This document shows positions 43,225-51,720 of a DNA stretch of 64,000 nt, piece after piece. The notes under the pieces are model-generated. The model had not been told where the DNA came from. It did no database searches and worked only from the letters and a program-made list of their open reading frames with translations. A program made the translations under genes and the position numbers. The stretch covers positions 1-64,000 of the forward strand of contig NZ_BDCU01000036.1 in assembly GCF_001618425.1 (NCBI RefSeq), in the 5' to 3' direction. This stretch comes from Nocardia fusca NBRC 14340 (GTDB taxonomy: Bacteria > Actinomycetota > Actinomycetes > Mycobacteriales > Mycobacteriaceae). Position 1 is the stretch's first letter. Every line of letters begins with the position of its first letter.

Positions 43225-43665
43225 ATGACGCATCACAATGACCCCCTCGCCGCCGGCATGCACACCGCACACGCCTGGTTGCGGGCCGTCGCCGACGATC
43301 TGGGTACCGAAGATCTCACCTTCGCGCTGCGTGCGCTGCGCGCCTGGATGCACACCGTCCGGGACCGGATAGGTGTGCCCAATTCCGCCCATCTCACCGC
43401 CCAACTACCCGATTTCCTGCGCGGTATCTGGTACGAGGGATGGGTACCGAGCCGGGTACCGGGAAACCACGGCGTCGCCGAGTTCGTCGACGAGTTCGCG
43501 GAGCGCGCCGGGATCTCGGCGGGCGATGTCTCGTTCACCGCCGGCTGCGTCACCTCCGCGCTGGACCGGATGATGTCGCCCGGCCAGCTGGATCATGTGT
43601 TCGCCGTGTTCCCGGAGCGCCTCGGTGTCGTGCTGCGCGGGGAGAGGCCGATGGCCGAAGCCTGA
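43225..43665 (+). CDS. DUF2267 family protein
   Basis: 146 residues from ATG 43225 after AAGGCAGG. THAWLRAVADDLGTEDLTFA and LRALRAWMHTVRDRIGVPNS, then AQLPDFLRGIWYEGWVPSRV and the closing VFAVFPERLGVVLRGE match DUF2267, small helical proteins common in actinobacteria and often found in stress-response loci. Function unknown. 51 bases before the DUF5996 gene on the same strand. Confidence 0.85.
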   Translation: MTHHNDPLAAGMHTAHAWLRAVADDLGTEDLTFALRALRAWMHTVRDRIGVPNSAHLTAQLPDFLRGIWYEGWVPSRVPGNHGVAEFVDEFAERAGISAGDVSFTAGCVTSALDRMMSPGQLDHVFAVFPERLGVVLRGERPMAEA

Positions 43666-43716
43666 CACACCGCCGCCCGCCCCGATCCCCGGGTCCACCG
43701 AGCCGAAGGGACGGAT

Positions 43717-44643
43717 ATGCGCACCACGTCGAACGAAGTCTGGCCGGCCCTGCGGGTGGACGACTGGGCCGATACCCGCGACACACTGCACATGTGGATG
43801 CAGATCGTCGGCAAACTCCGCTTGGCCCGCGCCCCGATGGTCAACCACTGGTGGCAGGTCACCCTCTATATCTCCGCACGCGGTTTGACCACCTCGGCGA
43901 TCCCCTACGACCGCGGGATGTTCGATATCGAATTCGACTTCATCGACCACGAGCTGATCATCCGCTCCTGCACCGGCGCACGGCACCGGATCAATCTGGA
44001 GCCCCAGACGGTGGCCGCGTTCTACGAAGAGGTGATGGCAGCGCTGGACGCGGTGGGTATCGACATCACGATCCTGGCGCGACCGGTCGAGGTGGAACGC
44101 GCGATTCCGTTCGCCGAGGACACCACACATGCCGCCTACAACCGGGACCACGCCAATACGTTCTGGCGCCAGCTGATGGCCGCCGATCGCGTCCTGAACC
44201 GGTTCCGCGGGGAGTTCTCCGGCAAGGCCAGCCCCGTGCATTTCTTCTGGGGTGCGATGGACCTGGCCTATACCCGCTTCTCCGGGCGCACCGCCCCACC
44301 ACATCCGGGCGGCGCCCCGAACTGCGCCGACTGGGTCATGGTCGAAGGCTACTCACACGAACTGGCCAGCTCCGGCTTCTGGCCCGGCGGCTCGGCCGAG
44401 GGCAGTTTCTACGCCTACGCCTATCCCGAGCCCGACGGGTACGCGGACACACCGATCCGGCCGCGGGCCGGCTACTACGACGCCTCCGTCCACGAGTTCC
44501 TGCTGCCCTACGAGGCCGTGCGCACCGCCGACGAGCCCGAAGCCACCCTGCTGGAGTTCCTCCGGTCCACCTACGATGCCGCCGCCGACACCGCCGGCTG
44601 GGACCGTGAGCACCTGGATACGGTCACGCCCCGGCCGCGGTGA
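43717..44643 (+). CDS. DUF5996 family protein
   Basis: 308 residues. EVWPALRVDDWADTRDTLHM, WMQIVGKLRLARAPMVNHWW, GLTTSAIPYDRGMFDIEFDF and FWGAMDLAYTRFSGRTAPPH are the DUF5996 pattern; the tail PYEAVRTADEPEATLLEFLR is also typical. Function unknown. Reading frame intact, cytoplasmic. Probably transcribed with DUF2267. Confidence 0.85.
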   Translation: MRTTSNEVWPALRVDDWADTRDTLHMWMQIVGKLRLARAPMVNHWWQVTLYISARGLTTSAIPYDRGMFDIEFDFIDHELIIRSCTGARHRINLEPQTVAAFYEEVMAALDAVGIDITILARPVEVERAIPFAEDTTHAAYNRDHANTFWRQLMAADRVLNRFRGEFSGKASPVHFFWGAMDLAYTRFSGRTAPPHPGGAPNCADWVMVEGYSHELASSGFWPGGSAEGSFYAYAYPEPDGYADTPIRPRAGYYDASVHEFLLPYEAVRTADEPEATLLEFLRSTYDAAADTAGWDREHLDTVTPRPR

Positions 44644-44689
44644 CCCCGGGCATCCGCCACGGCGGCGAGCGTTACGAGACACCGATTAC

Positions 44690-44937
44690 GCCCGAGACCG
44701 ATCACCGACTGGTGAGGTGCTGGTCCGGGTGAGCGCCGTAGCACTGGACAACACCGACCCGTGGACCCGCGAGGGCGCCTACGGCCGCCCGGGAGACCCG
44801 CGGGCACGGTCGGGCCGACGCGGCCCGACCGATTTCCCGCGCGTCCGAGGCGCCGATTTTCGCCGGCCGGATCGCGGCGGTCGCAAGAACGACTCGCGCG
44901 CCGGGAACACGTCGGCAAGATCGTCCTGAACCCATAG
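44690..44937 (+). pseudogene. Collapsed quinone oxidoreductase / zinc-type ADH gene
   Basis: Three pieces of one protein survive in different frames: PTGEVLVRVSAVALDNTDPW and TREGAYGRPGDP (N-terminus), DFPRVRGADF (the following strand), and EHVGKIVLNP before a TAG at 44935-44937 (the usual C-terminus). About 250 residues of the middle, including the NAD(P) Rossmann motif, are gone. Lies just after the DUF5996 stop. Confidence 0.6.
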
Positions 44938-45006
44938 TCGGCAACATTTCTGCATCTTCCGACCCTGCGCGCACCGCGCCACCATCCGACTCGAGCAGAG
45001 CGACCA

Positions 45007-45132
45007 TCACTCGATCTTCGGACTGTTCACCGCCCGCTGCCCGGCCCTGATCTCACTGCGACGCCGGGCGGCCTTCTGCTCACCCACCCGGCGACGGTAA
45101 CCGTCACGATCCCGGTCGGTGAAGCCGCTCAT
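45007..45132 (-). pseudogene. Second XRE-leader relic
   Basis: ATG 45132 opens a 41-codon frame with DRDGYRRRVGEQKAARRRSE, matching DRAGYRRRVGEEEAARRRRS of the 8098-8264 relic. The HTH that should follow is absent. It supports the view that the same XRE gene type was present twice and lost twice. Confidence 0.5.
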
Positions 45133-45228
45133 CCCTACGGTGGACGAAAGCAGTCGCGGAGTGGGCCGCGACCGGCAACAGATCATATCCGGGCCGTCGG
45201 CCAGGGATACGCGGGCGGCCTTGCGGAA

Positions 45229-46050
45229 TTGGCAACAGATCACGGAATCGATGTGCACGAGGAGCGCCCGGGGAGCGGCGGCCCCAACCGAACCTCACCG
45301 GCACCCGCCGCCGAGATCCGGACGGCCCGTGGGGAAGAGACGCTGTCGCTGGAGAAGCGCGCCAAGCTCGACCTGCGTAAGCGCGAGGTCGCCAAAGTAC
45401 TTGTCGGCAAGGGAGTCTGCGGCGTTCGCGCGCGGGTCGTGCTGGTCCTCGACAAGACGGGCAGTATGCGACGTCTCTACAGCGCCGGAACGGTCCAACG
45501 GGTCGTCGAACGTATGATCCCGATCGCGATACAACTCGACGACGACGGCCACATCGAGCCCTACCTCTATGCCGCCGACTACGCCAGACTGCCCGCTATC
45601 ACAGTGGACGGCGCCGATGCGTGGTCGGCCGAATACCTGCATCTGCGTGGCCGCCACGGCGGTATCGACTACGCGGAGATCGGTGGCTCCAACAACGAGC
45701 TGCCCGTCATGCGCGAGATCATCGCCTCGGTGAATCGCCATCGGCATCCGACATTGGTCTTGTTCTTCACCGACGGCGGGTTCCGGGAGAAGGCGAAGAT
45801 CACCGCGCTCATGCGCGAAGCCTCCGCGCTCCCCGCGTTCTGGCAGTTCATCGGGCTCGGCCACGCCGACTACGGACTCCTGCACACTCTGGACACGATG
45901 ACCGGGCGCCGGGTCGACAACGCCGGCTTCTTCTCCGTCGACGATATCGACACGGTGACCGATGCCGACCTCTACAACCGGCTGCTCGGCGAGTTCCCCG
46001 ATTGGCTGAGCGTGGCGGAGTCCGCCGGAATCTGCCGCGGCGCCTCCTGA
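45229..46050 (+). CDS. Von Willebrand factor A-domain protein (TerF-like)
   Basis: 273 residues from TTG 45229; GTG 45250 is an alternative and neither has a strong ribosome-binding site. After LSLEKRAKLDLRKREVAKVL comes the vWA domain: RARVVLVLDKTGSMRRLYSA with MIDAS DxTGS near residue 73, then LPVMREIIASVNRHRHPTLV, LFFTDGGFREK and LGHADYGLLHTLDTM. This order is that of TerF-like proteins in tellurium/stress clusters, but no other ter gene adjoins it. Cytoplasmic, metal-dependent protein binding expected. Confidence 0.85.
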   Translation: MATDHGIDVHEERPGSGGPNRTSPAPAAEIRTARGEETLSLEKRAKLDLRKREVAKVLVGKGVCGVRARVVLVLDKTGSMRRLYSAGTVQRVVERMIPIAIQLDDDGHIEPYLYAADYARLPAITVDGADAWSAEYLHLRGRHGGIDYAEIGGSNNELPVMREIIASVNRHRHPTLVLFFTDGGFREKAKITALMREASALPAFWQFIGLGHADYGLLHTLDTMTGRRVDNAGFFSVDDIDTVTDADLYNRLLGEFPDWLSVAESAGICRGAS

Positions 46051-46084
46051 TCGGCGGTCGGGCCACGCCGACGGACCACCTGAA

Positions 46085-46333
46085 TCAGCTCATCGCACTT
46101 CCCCCGCGCCGACATCGGTCGGCGACCGACCGGGCCGCGTCGCCGACCGGGGTATCGGCGACCAGAACGAGGTACGAGGTGCCGAGATCGTGCAGGCCGT
46201 TGATCGAGCATTCATAGCCGATCCGGTGCGCTACTTCGCGAACCCACCGGATCGCGCGTTTTCGCTCGGCCGGGGAGGCGCGCCCGGCATCACACACGAT
46301 GAGGAGGCGGCGGGCGGCGAGGGCGGTCGCCAT
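46085..46333 (-). CDS. Short unrecognised protein
   Basis: 82 residues from ATG 46333 (earlier ATG 46351 possible). LAARRLLIVCDAGRASPAER, KRAIRWVREVAHRIGYECSI and LGTSYLVLVADTPVGDAARS form an alternating pattern with a Cys pair candidate. No family recognised. No neighbour on the same strand within the next 170 bases. Confidence 0.4.
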   Translation of the reverse strand: MATALAARRLLIVCDAGRASPAERKRAIRWVREVAHRIGYECSINGLHDLGTSYLVLVADTPVGDAARSVADRCRRGGSAMS

Positions 46334-46509
46334 CGCGGTAGTCCTCTCGCACATCCGATTTTCGCAGGTTCGTGCCTTCGTCTCCCGCAGGAGCCACCGG
46401 AGGCCCACCCGACCGCCGGGGGACCCGCCGAACAAGGAATTCACGGCCGACATCCTGATCCGGGGACGAGCGGAACGCGCTGCGCCGATGCCGCGCATAC
46501 GCCCTGCTC

Positions 46510-46668
46510 CTAGGGTTCCTTTTCGTCGCGATCATGGTTGTCGTACCTGTCTTTGTGTGCGTGAGATGTTCGGGCGTCGAACAGCGCCTCGATCCGAGCC
46601 TTGATCTCGGCGGTGCCGAACTTCGACTCTCCCTCGTTTCTTCGGTCCGCTATTCCTGGTGCAGGCAT
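46510..46668 (-). CDS. 52-residue charged protein
   Basis: ATG 46668 has GGGAG six bases upstream; an ATG at 46695 extends the frame. MPAPGIADRRNEGESKFGTA and EIKARIEALFDARTSHAHKD, with a His/Asp/Lys-rich end. The internal FGTAEIKARIEALFD helix looks like a small conserved actinobacterial protein; function unknown. Upstream lies TATAAT on the minus strand and a CACGGC/GCCGTG hairpin (46693-46709). Confidence 0.55.
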   Translation of the reverse strand: MPAPGIADRRNEGESKFGTAEIKARIEALFDARTSHAHKDRYDNHDRDEKEP

Positions 46669-46886
46669 GATTACTCCCGAATTATAAAATTGCACGGCTC
46701 ATCGCCGTGAACTGTTACGCGTATGCTCAGTGACAGAAATTATCCGAAAGGTTCCGGATACGAGCGATGACGGAAAAACAAACCCTCTCGCCTTACCATT
46801 CGGCGGAGGACGAGCCGACAAGTGTTCCAGCCCGAATCCTATCCACCACCAGGATGGCCGGGACCTCCGTCGAGATGAGAACCGCT

Positions 46887-47009
46887 TCAGCGCTTCTTCT
46901 TTCGCACGATCACCCTCGACTGCTCCTGCCGCTCACGCTTCACTGCCCGGCGCTGCCCGAGGGTCGACGACGGTTTTTTCAACAATTTCCCGCGCGATTT
47001 ATCAGCCAC
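46887..47009 (-). CDS. 40-residue basic protein
   Basis: GTG 47009 preceded by AAAAGGAGCGACA, a near-ideal ribosome-binding site, opens a frame ending TGA 46887-46889: 40 codons, with ADKSRGKLLKKPSSTLGQRR and RQEQSRVIVRKKKR. More than a third of residues are Lys or Arg. Such short basic proteins with a strong start are known in actinobacteria as ribosome- or nucleic-acid-associated peptides; here that is inference. Confidence 0.5.
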   Translation of the reverse strand: MADKSRGKLLKKPSSTLGQRRAVKRERQEQSRVIVRKKKR

Positions 47010-47364
47010 TGTCGCTCCTTTTCCGAAGTTCCATCCGACCGACCTCGACCATACGTCAGAAAAAATAAAAAGCCAGTCCGGCGGAGTCGGCCGGTGGAAC
47101 CCGCAGCCCGCGGACTCCTCGGCCGCAGGCCTCGCAGCGCCACCGACCGGCCCGAGGGCGCCACTTCACTCGGCGGCAGAAACTGGGAATCGACCGGTGC
47201 GTGTGGGAGGGATCTTCGCGGCGAGGAGCTGCAGTGCGTGGGCCGAGCGGGCCGGTCTCACGGTCCCGGTCATCACCGCACGCGAGGAACAGCCCGCCTG
47301 TCCTGAGCCGGGACCGGGCAAGGATCGATGTCACACGACGGAATAGCCGTCGAACGGGCCGACG
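47010..47364. other. 355-base region without a recognised gene
   Basis: Lower GC near 47000-47080 suits a promoter for the 47007 basic-protein gene. A plus frame near 47240 reads ARSCSAWAERAGLTVPVITA but lacks start and family resemblance. Nothing else seen. Confidence 0.35.
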
Positions 47365-48507
47365 TTGCATCCGCTTGTGACCGATACATCGCAGCTCGTG
47401 GACGGCCTGTTCGAACCGTTCGAGGTGAGGTCGTTACACCTGCGCAATCGATTCGCGATGGCGCCGATGACCCGGATGTTCTCGCCGGACGGAATCCCCA
47501 CCGTGGACGTCGCCGAATACTATCGGCGGCGCGCCGCGGGCGGTGTCGGACTGATCATCACCGAGGGCACTTACATCCCCGACCCGGCAGCAGGGCCCCA
47601 TACCTCGGTGCCGCGCCACTACGGGGAACAGAGCCTCGCCGGCTGGAAAGCGGTGGTCGACGCCGTGCACGCGGAGGGCGGGCAGATAATCCCGCAGCTG
47701 TGGCATCTCGGGGTCGGCCGCGGTGACAAACCGGAGCTGAATCCCGAGATCGAATCCGTCAGCCCGTCCGGCTTCGGCCTCGACGGCACCGCATCCGGAC
47801 GTGCACTGACCGCGTCCGACCTCGAGGCATTGCGTGACGCCTGGGTCGGCGCCGCCGTCAACGCGAAGGCCACCGGATTCGACGGCATCGAACTGCACGG
47901 TGCACACGGCTACCTGCTCGATCAATTCCTCTGGGACCGAACCAATCTCCGCTCCGACGACTACGGCGGCACGCTCGAGGCCCGCGTTCGCTTTCCGGCC
48001 GAGGTCGTCGCGGCGATCCGCGAAGCCGTCGGCCCCGACCTGGCGATCGTGTACCGGTACTCGCAATGGAAATCCAGTGACTACAACGCACGTATCGCGG
48101 CGACACCCGACGAACTCGCCCGCGTGCTCGCCCCGCTCGTCCGGGCGGGGGTCGACGTTCTACACCCGTCCACGCGCAGGCACTGGGAACCGGCCTTCCC
48201 CGAATTGTCCGGCACGGATGGCAAGCTGGGGCTGGCCGGGTGGACCAAGAAGATCACCGGGCTGCCTACGATCACCGTCGGTTCCGTCGGTCTCGACGAG
48301 GTGTTCACCACCTCCTTCACCGGCAGGGGAGATTCCAACGTCACCGGTATCGAACGACTCCTGAAGCAGCACGCAAACGGCGAATTCGATCTCGTCGCAC
48401 TCGGCCGCGCCCTGCTCGCCGACCCGGAGTGGGTCCGGAAGCTTCGCGAAGGGCGCAGCAACGAACATATCGCCTACCGGCAGGAACACCAGAGAACGCT
48501 GACGTAG
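47365..48507 (+). CDS. Old-yellow-enzyme family NADH:flavin oxidoreductase
   Basis: 380 residues from TTG 47365; GTG 47377 is equally possible. TIM-barrel: LFEPFEVRSLHLRNRFAMAP, MTRMFSPDG, HAEGGQIIPQLWHLGVG, FDGIELHGAHGYLLDQFLWD (H-x-A-H) near residue 178, EARVRFPAEVVAAIREAVG, ITVGSVGLDEVF and DLVALGRALLADPEWVRKLR. Non-covalent FMN; reduces activated C=C bonds with NAD(P)H. Single-gene unit with a terminator at its end. Confidence 0.92.
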   Translation: MHPLVTDTSQLVDGLFEPFEVRSLHLRNRFAMAPMTRMFSPDGIPTVDVAEYYRRRAAGGVGLIITEGTYIPDPAAGPHTSVPRHYGEQSLAGWKAVVDAVHAEGGQIIPQLWHLGVGRGDKPELNPEIESVSPSGFGLDGTASGRALTASDLEALRDAWVGAAVNAKATGFDGIELHGAHGYLLDQFLWDRTNLRSDDYGGTLEARVRFPAEVVAAIREAVGPDLAIVYRYSQWKSSDYNARIAATPDELARVLAPLVRAGVDVLHPSTRRHWEPAFPELSGTDGKLGLAGWTKKITGLPTITVGSVGLDEVFTTSFTGRGDSNVTGIERLLKQHANGEFDLVALGRALLADPEWVRKLREGRSNEHIAYRQEHQRTLT

Positions 48508-48600
48508 AACGCGCTCGCGGTGCCGTGGGCCGCGAGACCTCTTCCGACATATCCAGAGACATCGACGAGGGGCGTCCCCGGAACTCATCGGTACAGGCGA

Positions 48601-48637
48601 GAGAAGGGCCTGCACCCGATGGATGCAGGCCCTTCTC
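48601..48637. terminator. Bidirectional terminator between OYE and DUF6069
   Basis: GAGAAGGGCCTGCA at 48601-48614 pairs base for base with TGCAGGCCCTTCTC at 48624-48637 around a 9-base loop. A 14-bp perfect stem in the 141 bases between two convergent genes, so it can end both transcripts. Confidence 0.9.
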
Positions 48638-48648
48638 GTCCGCGCATG

Positions 48649-49089
48649 TCACCCGTGGGTCAGCTTGCGGCGCAAACCCTCGGTGGCGACGACGAGGGCG
48701 GGGACCAGGGTCAAGTGCGTGATCGACAGCGCCACCGTGGACGCGGTGTCGAAGTCGGCATTCACGGTCATGCCGATGGTGGCGACGGCGAGCACCGAAC
48801 CGATCACCGCGGCGACGCGCAGCACACCGATCCACTTGTAGGACAGCAGTACGGCCGCGCCCAGCCCGATCAGCATCGGGACCACGGTCAGCATGATGAT
48901 TCCGCCGGGGGCGACACTCTGCACCCGGCCCGCGTCGGTCATCTCGAATGTGCCACCGGCGGCCGCGCCGATCAGCCAGACGACCAGGTTGGCCACGAGG
49001 GCGGCGCCGATCGCGCCGAAGAGGGCGACGGGACGATTCAGTGCGGGGATACGGGCGGCAGTGCCGGCGAGTGTGGTCGCGATGCTCAT
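48649..49089 (-). CDS. DUF6069 four-helix membrane protein
   Basis: 146 residues. Four spans: ALFGAIGAALVANLVVWLIG, GGIIMLTVVPMLIGLGAAVL, VLRVAAVIGSVLAVATIGMT, STVALSITHLTLVPALVVAT. The layout of loops (TFEMTDAGRVQSVAPGG, VNADFDTAS) matches DUF6069 of actinobacteria, membrane proteins without known function. Its promoter region holds a TetR-type palindrome. Confidence 0.8.
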   Translation of the reverse strand: MSIATTLAGTAARIPALNRPVALFGAIGAALVANLVVWLIGAAAGGTFEMTDAGRVQSVAPGGIIMLTVVPMLIGLGAAVLLSYKWIGVLRVAAVIGSVLAVATIGMTVNADFDTASTVALSITHLTLVPALVVATEGLRRKLTHG

Positions 49090-49133
49090 GTCGATCTCCT
49101 GAAGCTGTGAAGTTCACGTGAGACCATCTTGAA

Positions 49134-49153
49134 ACCTAAACAAATGTTTAGGT
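49134..49153. promoter_or_regulatory. TetR-type operator upstream of DUF6069
   Basis: ACCTAAAC-AAAT-GTTTAGGT at 49134-49153, perfect 8+4+8, 45 bases before the DUF6069 start. No regulator gene adjoins it today; the usual divergent TetR gene may have been replaced by the debris at 49148-49360. Confidence 0.7.
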
Positions 49154-49360
49154 CAATACTTTTCGGTACTTTCCCGGCAGAAGCTCCGCGGCGCCGGGGT
49201 CGCCGACGGTCGAGGCGACCTTGCCGAGGGTGTGTCCGCGTCCGACGCACTGGGCGGCCTCCCCCGTCGGCACGAACCGACGATCAACAGAGGCGGATCC
49301 GGTGCACACCGGACCGCGAGACGGTGATGTCGCGATCCCGCCAGCGCCAGGACCTGCCAC
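49148..49360 (-). pseudogene. Possible C-terminal relic of a zinc-type alcohol dehydrogenase
   Basis: The minus frame ends GRGHTLGKVASTVGDPGAAE, LLPGKYRKVLT; 'GHTxGKVxxTV' is how many NAD(P)-dependent alcohol dehydrogenases end. The preceding 40 residues are not related. It overlaps the TetR palindrome at its 3' end. Confidence 0.3.
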
Positions 49361-49378
49361 TTCCTACTGTCGGCCGGT

Positions 49379-50659
49379 GTGAATACTGATCCTTCCGCAG
49401 GGCCGGATGCCGGCGATCGCCTACGCGGTTCCGTCGTCCTGTTCATGTCCGTCGCGGCCGCACTCGGCACCTCCACGATCTATCCACTGCAACCCGCGAT
49501 CGCGGATGTGGCGCAATCGCTGAACTCGCAGATCGCCGCGGTCGGACTCGCGCTCGCGTGCGGGCCCGCCGGTTACCTGGCGGGTCTCGGCCTGCTCGTC
49601 CCGCTGGTGGACCGCTTCCCACCGGGACGGGTTCTGGCGATCCAGTTCGCCGTCCTGGCAGGAGCGCTGGCGGTATGTGCGGCGGTGGACGATGTGTGGC
49701 GACTGGGGATGGTGACCGGTGTGGTCGGAGCATGCTCGGCAGTGGGCGCGGGCCTCAGTTCCGTGGCCGGACGATTCGCTCCGCCGCGTCGGCGCGCGAC
49801 GATCCTGGGAATCGTGACCGCCGGAATATCGGTGGGGATCCTCGCCGGCCGGATCGCCGGTGGGTGGCTGGCCGACGAAATGGGCTGGCGGGGCATGGTT
49901 CTGGTGTTCGCCGCGTTCTGTGCCGTATTCGCGGCATCCTGTGCGGTGGTGCTGCCGGGTGCGCGGGGTGCCGGTGAGCGCGGCTATGGAGCGACTCTGC
50001 GCTCGCTCCCCGGGCTGTTCGTGCGATACCCCGAGCTCCGGGTCACGGCGATATGCGGCGCGATGTGGTTCTTCGCGTTCTGCGCGGTGTGGGCCGGGCT
50101 CGCGGTCGCCCTCGCGAAGCCGCCGTTCTCCTACTCCGCGGAGCAGATCGGCCTCTACGCGGCGGCCGGGCTGGCGGGTATACCGGCAGCCCGGCTCGCC
50201 GGCGCCTGGGCCGACCGGGTGGGCGCCACGCGCGTCGTTCTGGCGGGGCTGGCGCTGGCCGGAACGGCCGCGACCGTCGCGGCATCCACCCTCACCGACA
50301 CCCTCGTGACACTGGCCTGCCTGGCCCTTTTCGATGCGGGGCTCTTCGCCGCACAGGTGGCGAATCAGAGCACCGTACTATCGATCGACCCTGCCGCTCC
50401 GGCGCGGTTCAACAGCGCCTACATGCTGGTGTACTTCGTCGGCGGAAGCCTCGGGTCCGCCGCCGGCGCGGCAGCCGTCGACCGGTTCGGCTGGGCGGCA
50501 ACGGCTTACCTCGCCGCGGCAGCCGTCGGGATCGCCGCCACGATCGTCGTGACCACGTCTGTTCGACATTCCCGAGCGACCGGCCGATATCCGGTGACTC
50601 GGACCGGTCGTCCCGGCGGTGCCGTCGTGCGCGGCGACGCACCCGGACCGACCGGCTAG
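49379..50659 (+). CDS. MFS transporter
   Basis: 426 residues from GTG 49379. Twelve helices: GSVVLFMSVAAALGTSTIYP, GLALACGPAGYLAGLGLLVP, and motif A-like DRFPPGRVLAIQFAVLAG; the second half AGAWADRVGATRVVLAGLAL repeats it. The end after TTSVRHSRATG is a charged cytoplasmic tail. Probably a drug or metabolite exporter; substrate unknown. Its stop overlaps by 4 bases the convergent oxidoreductase gene. Confidence 0.9.
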   Translation: MNTDPSAGPDAGDRLRGSVVLFMSVAAALGTSTIYPLQPAIADVAQSLNSQIAAVGLALACGPAGYLAGLGLLVPLVDRFPPGRVLAIQFAVLAGALAVCAAVDDVWRLGMVTGVVGACSAVGAGLSSVAGRFAPPRRRATILGIVTAGISVGILAGRIAGGWLADEMGWRGMVLVFAAFCAVFAASCAVVLPGARGAGERGYGATLRSLPGLFVRYPELRVTAICGAMWFFAFCAVWAGLAVALAKPPFSYSAEQIGLYAAAGLAGIPAARLAGAWADRVGATRVVLAGLALAGTAATVAASTLTDTLVTLACLALFDAGLFAAQVANQSTVLSIDPAAPARFNSAYMLVYFVGGSLGSAAGAAAVDRFGWAATAYLAAAAVGIAATIVVTTSVRHSRATGRYPVTRTGRPGGAVVRGDAPGPTG

Positions 50660-51636
50660 ACCGTGACGACGACCTTCCCGGCATGGATTCCCTTCTCGAA
50701 GTGCCGGTGCGCCGCCACGACGTCGTCGAGGCCGAACACCTCGTCGATGGCGGGACGCAGTGCGCCGAGGCGTACACCGGCGTTCATGAAGGCCGCCATA
50801 CGCCGTACCACCACGGTGTCGAGGGTGTGCTCGAAACTCCGGTAGCCGTGGATCGTGAGCGACGTGCCGTCCGGGAAGGGTGTCGGCCGCGGATCCAGGA
50901 AGCCCGCGGCGACCAGCGTCGCGCCGGGGCGGGCCGCCGCCAGGAGATCCTGCTGGCCGGGGCCCATGACGAGGTCGAGGACGATATCGGCGCCGGCCCC
51001 GCCGGTGTGGTGACGGACGGCTTCGGCGATGCCCACCCGGTCGGTGGCGATGACAGCGGCGGCGCCGGCGGCGATCAAATCGTCGGTCTTCGCGGCATGC
51101 CGAGTGACCGCCAGGGGCACGGCGCCGATCTGATTCGCGATCTGCATCGCCGCCCGGCCGACACCACCGGACGCGGCAGTGACGAGGACATGGTCGCCGG
51201 GACGCATCCTCGCCTTCTCGACGAGCGCGCCGTAGGCCGTGGAGTACGCGACCCAGATCGCCGCCGCCTCCGCGACGCCGAGCCCGGCGGGCCGGGCGAG
51301 TACCCGGCTCGCGGGGACCGTGGTGTATTCGGCGTAGCTACCCCGGACACTCGCGTCCGGAACGGCCGTCAGGATGACCGGATCACCGGCCTCCAGCCCG
51401 GTGATCTCGGGGCCCACCGCGTCGACGAGGCCGGTTCCTTCGACGCCGAGGCGGGCGTGCGGCAGGGCCACGGTCGCGGGCATACTGCCGGAACGCATCA
51501 TCAGGTCGAGCGGATTGACGGCGAACGCTTCGACCCTGACCCGTACCTCGCCGGCTGCGGGCTCGACGACCGGTTCCTCGACGATGCGCAGGACATCCGG
51601 ACCGCCGAACCGGTCGAACACAACGACTCGTGACAT
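50656..51636 (-). CDS. Quinone oxidoreductase-like NADP-dependent medium-chain reductase
   Basis: 326 residues. MSRVVVFDRFGGPDVLRIVE, EVRVRVEAFAVNPLDLMMRS, the Rossmann motif VTAASGGVGRAAMQIANQIG near 148, and HFEKGIHAGKVVVTV at the end. No structural or catalytic zinc Cys, so the Qor subgroup. Reduces quinones or alkenals with NADPH. Divergent from HxlR 51721, its probable regulator: a common pair that senses electrophiles. Confidence 0.92.
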   Translation of the reverse strand: MSRVVVFDRFGGPDVLRIVEEPVVEPAAGEVRVRVEAFAVNPLDLMMRSGSMPATVALPHARLGVEGTGLVDAVGPEITGLEAGDPVILTAVPDASVRGSYAEYTTVPASRVLARPAGLGVAEAAAIWVAYSTAYGALVEKARMRPGDHVLVTAASGGVGRAAMQIANQIGAVPLAVTRHAAKTDDLIAAGAAAVIATDRVGIAEAVRHHTGGAGADIVLDLVMGPGQQDLLAAARPGATLVAAGFLDPRPTPFPDGTSLTIHGYRSFEHTLDTVVVRRMAAFMNAGVRLGALRPAIDEVFGLDDVVAAHRHFEKGIHAGKVVVTV

Positions 51637-51669
51637 GGTGATTCCTCCGTATCCAGCGCTGAATGCGCT

Positions 51670-51709
51670 GTACCAGAACGCTACGGAGCCGTGCGTTACC
51701 TCCTGGTAC
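51670..51709. promoter_or_regulatory. HxlR-type inverted repeat
   Basis: GTACCAG at 51670-51676 and CTGGTAC at 51703-51709, exact inverse copies, between the divergent qor-like gene and HxlR. The second arm is 12 bases from the HxlR ATG. Similar half-sites (TACC...GGTA) are usual for HxlR/YodB sites. Confidence 0.6.
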
Positions 51710-51720
51710 CTTCGAATTCC

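Noticed and set aside
50053..51633. 526-codon plus frame
   Set aside because: Runs over the MFS end and the antisense of the oxidoreductase gene; no coherent domain.
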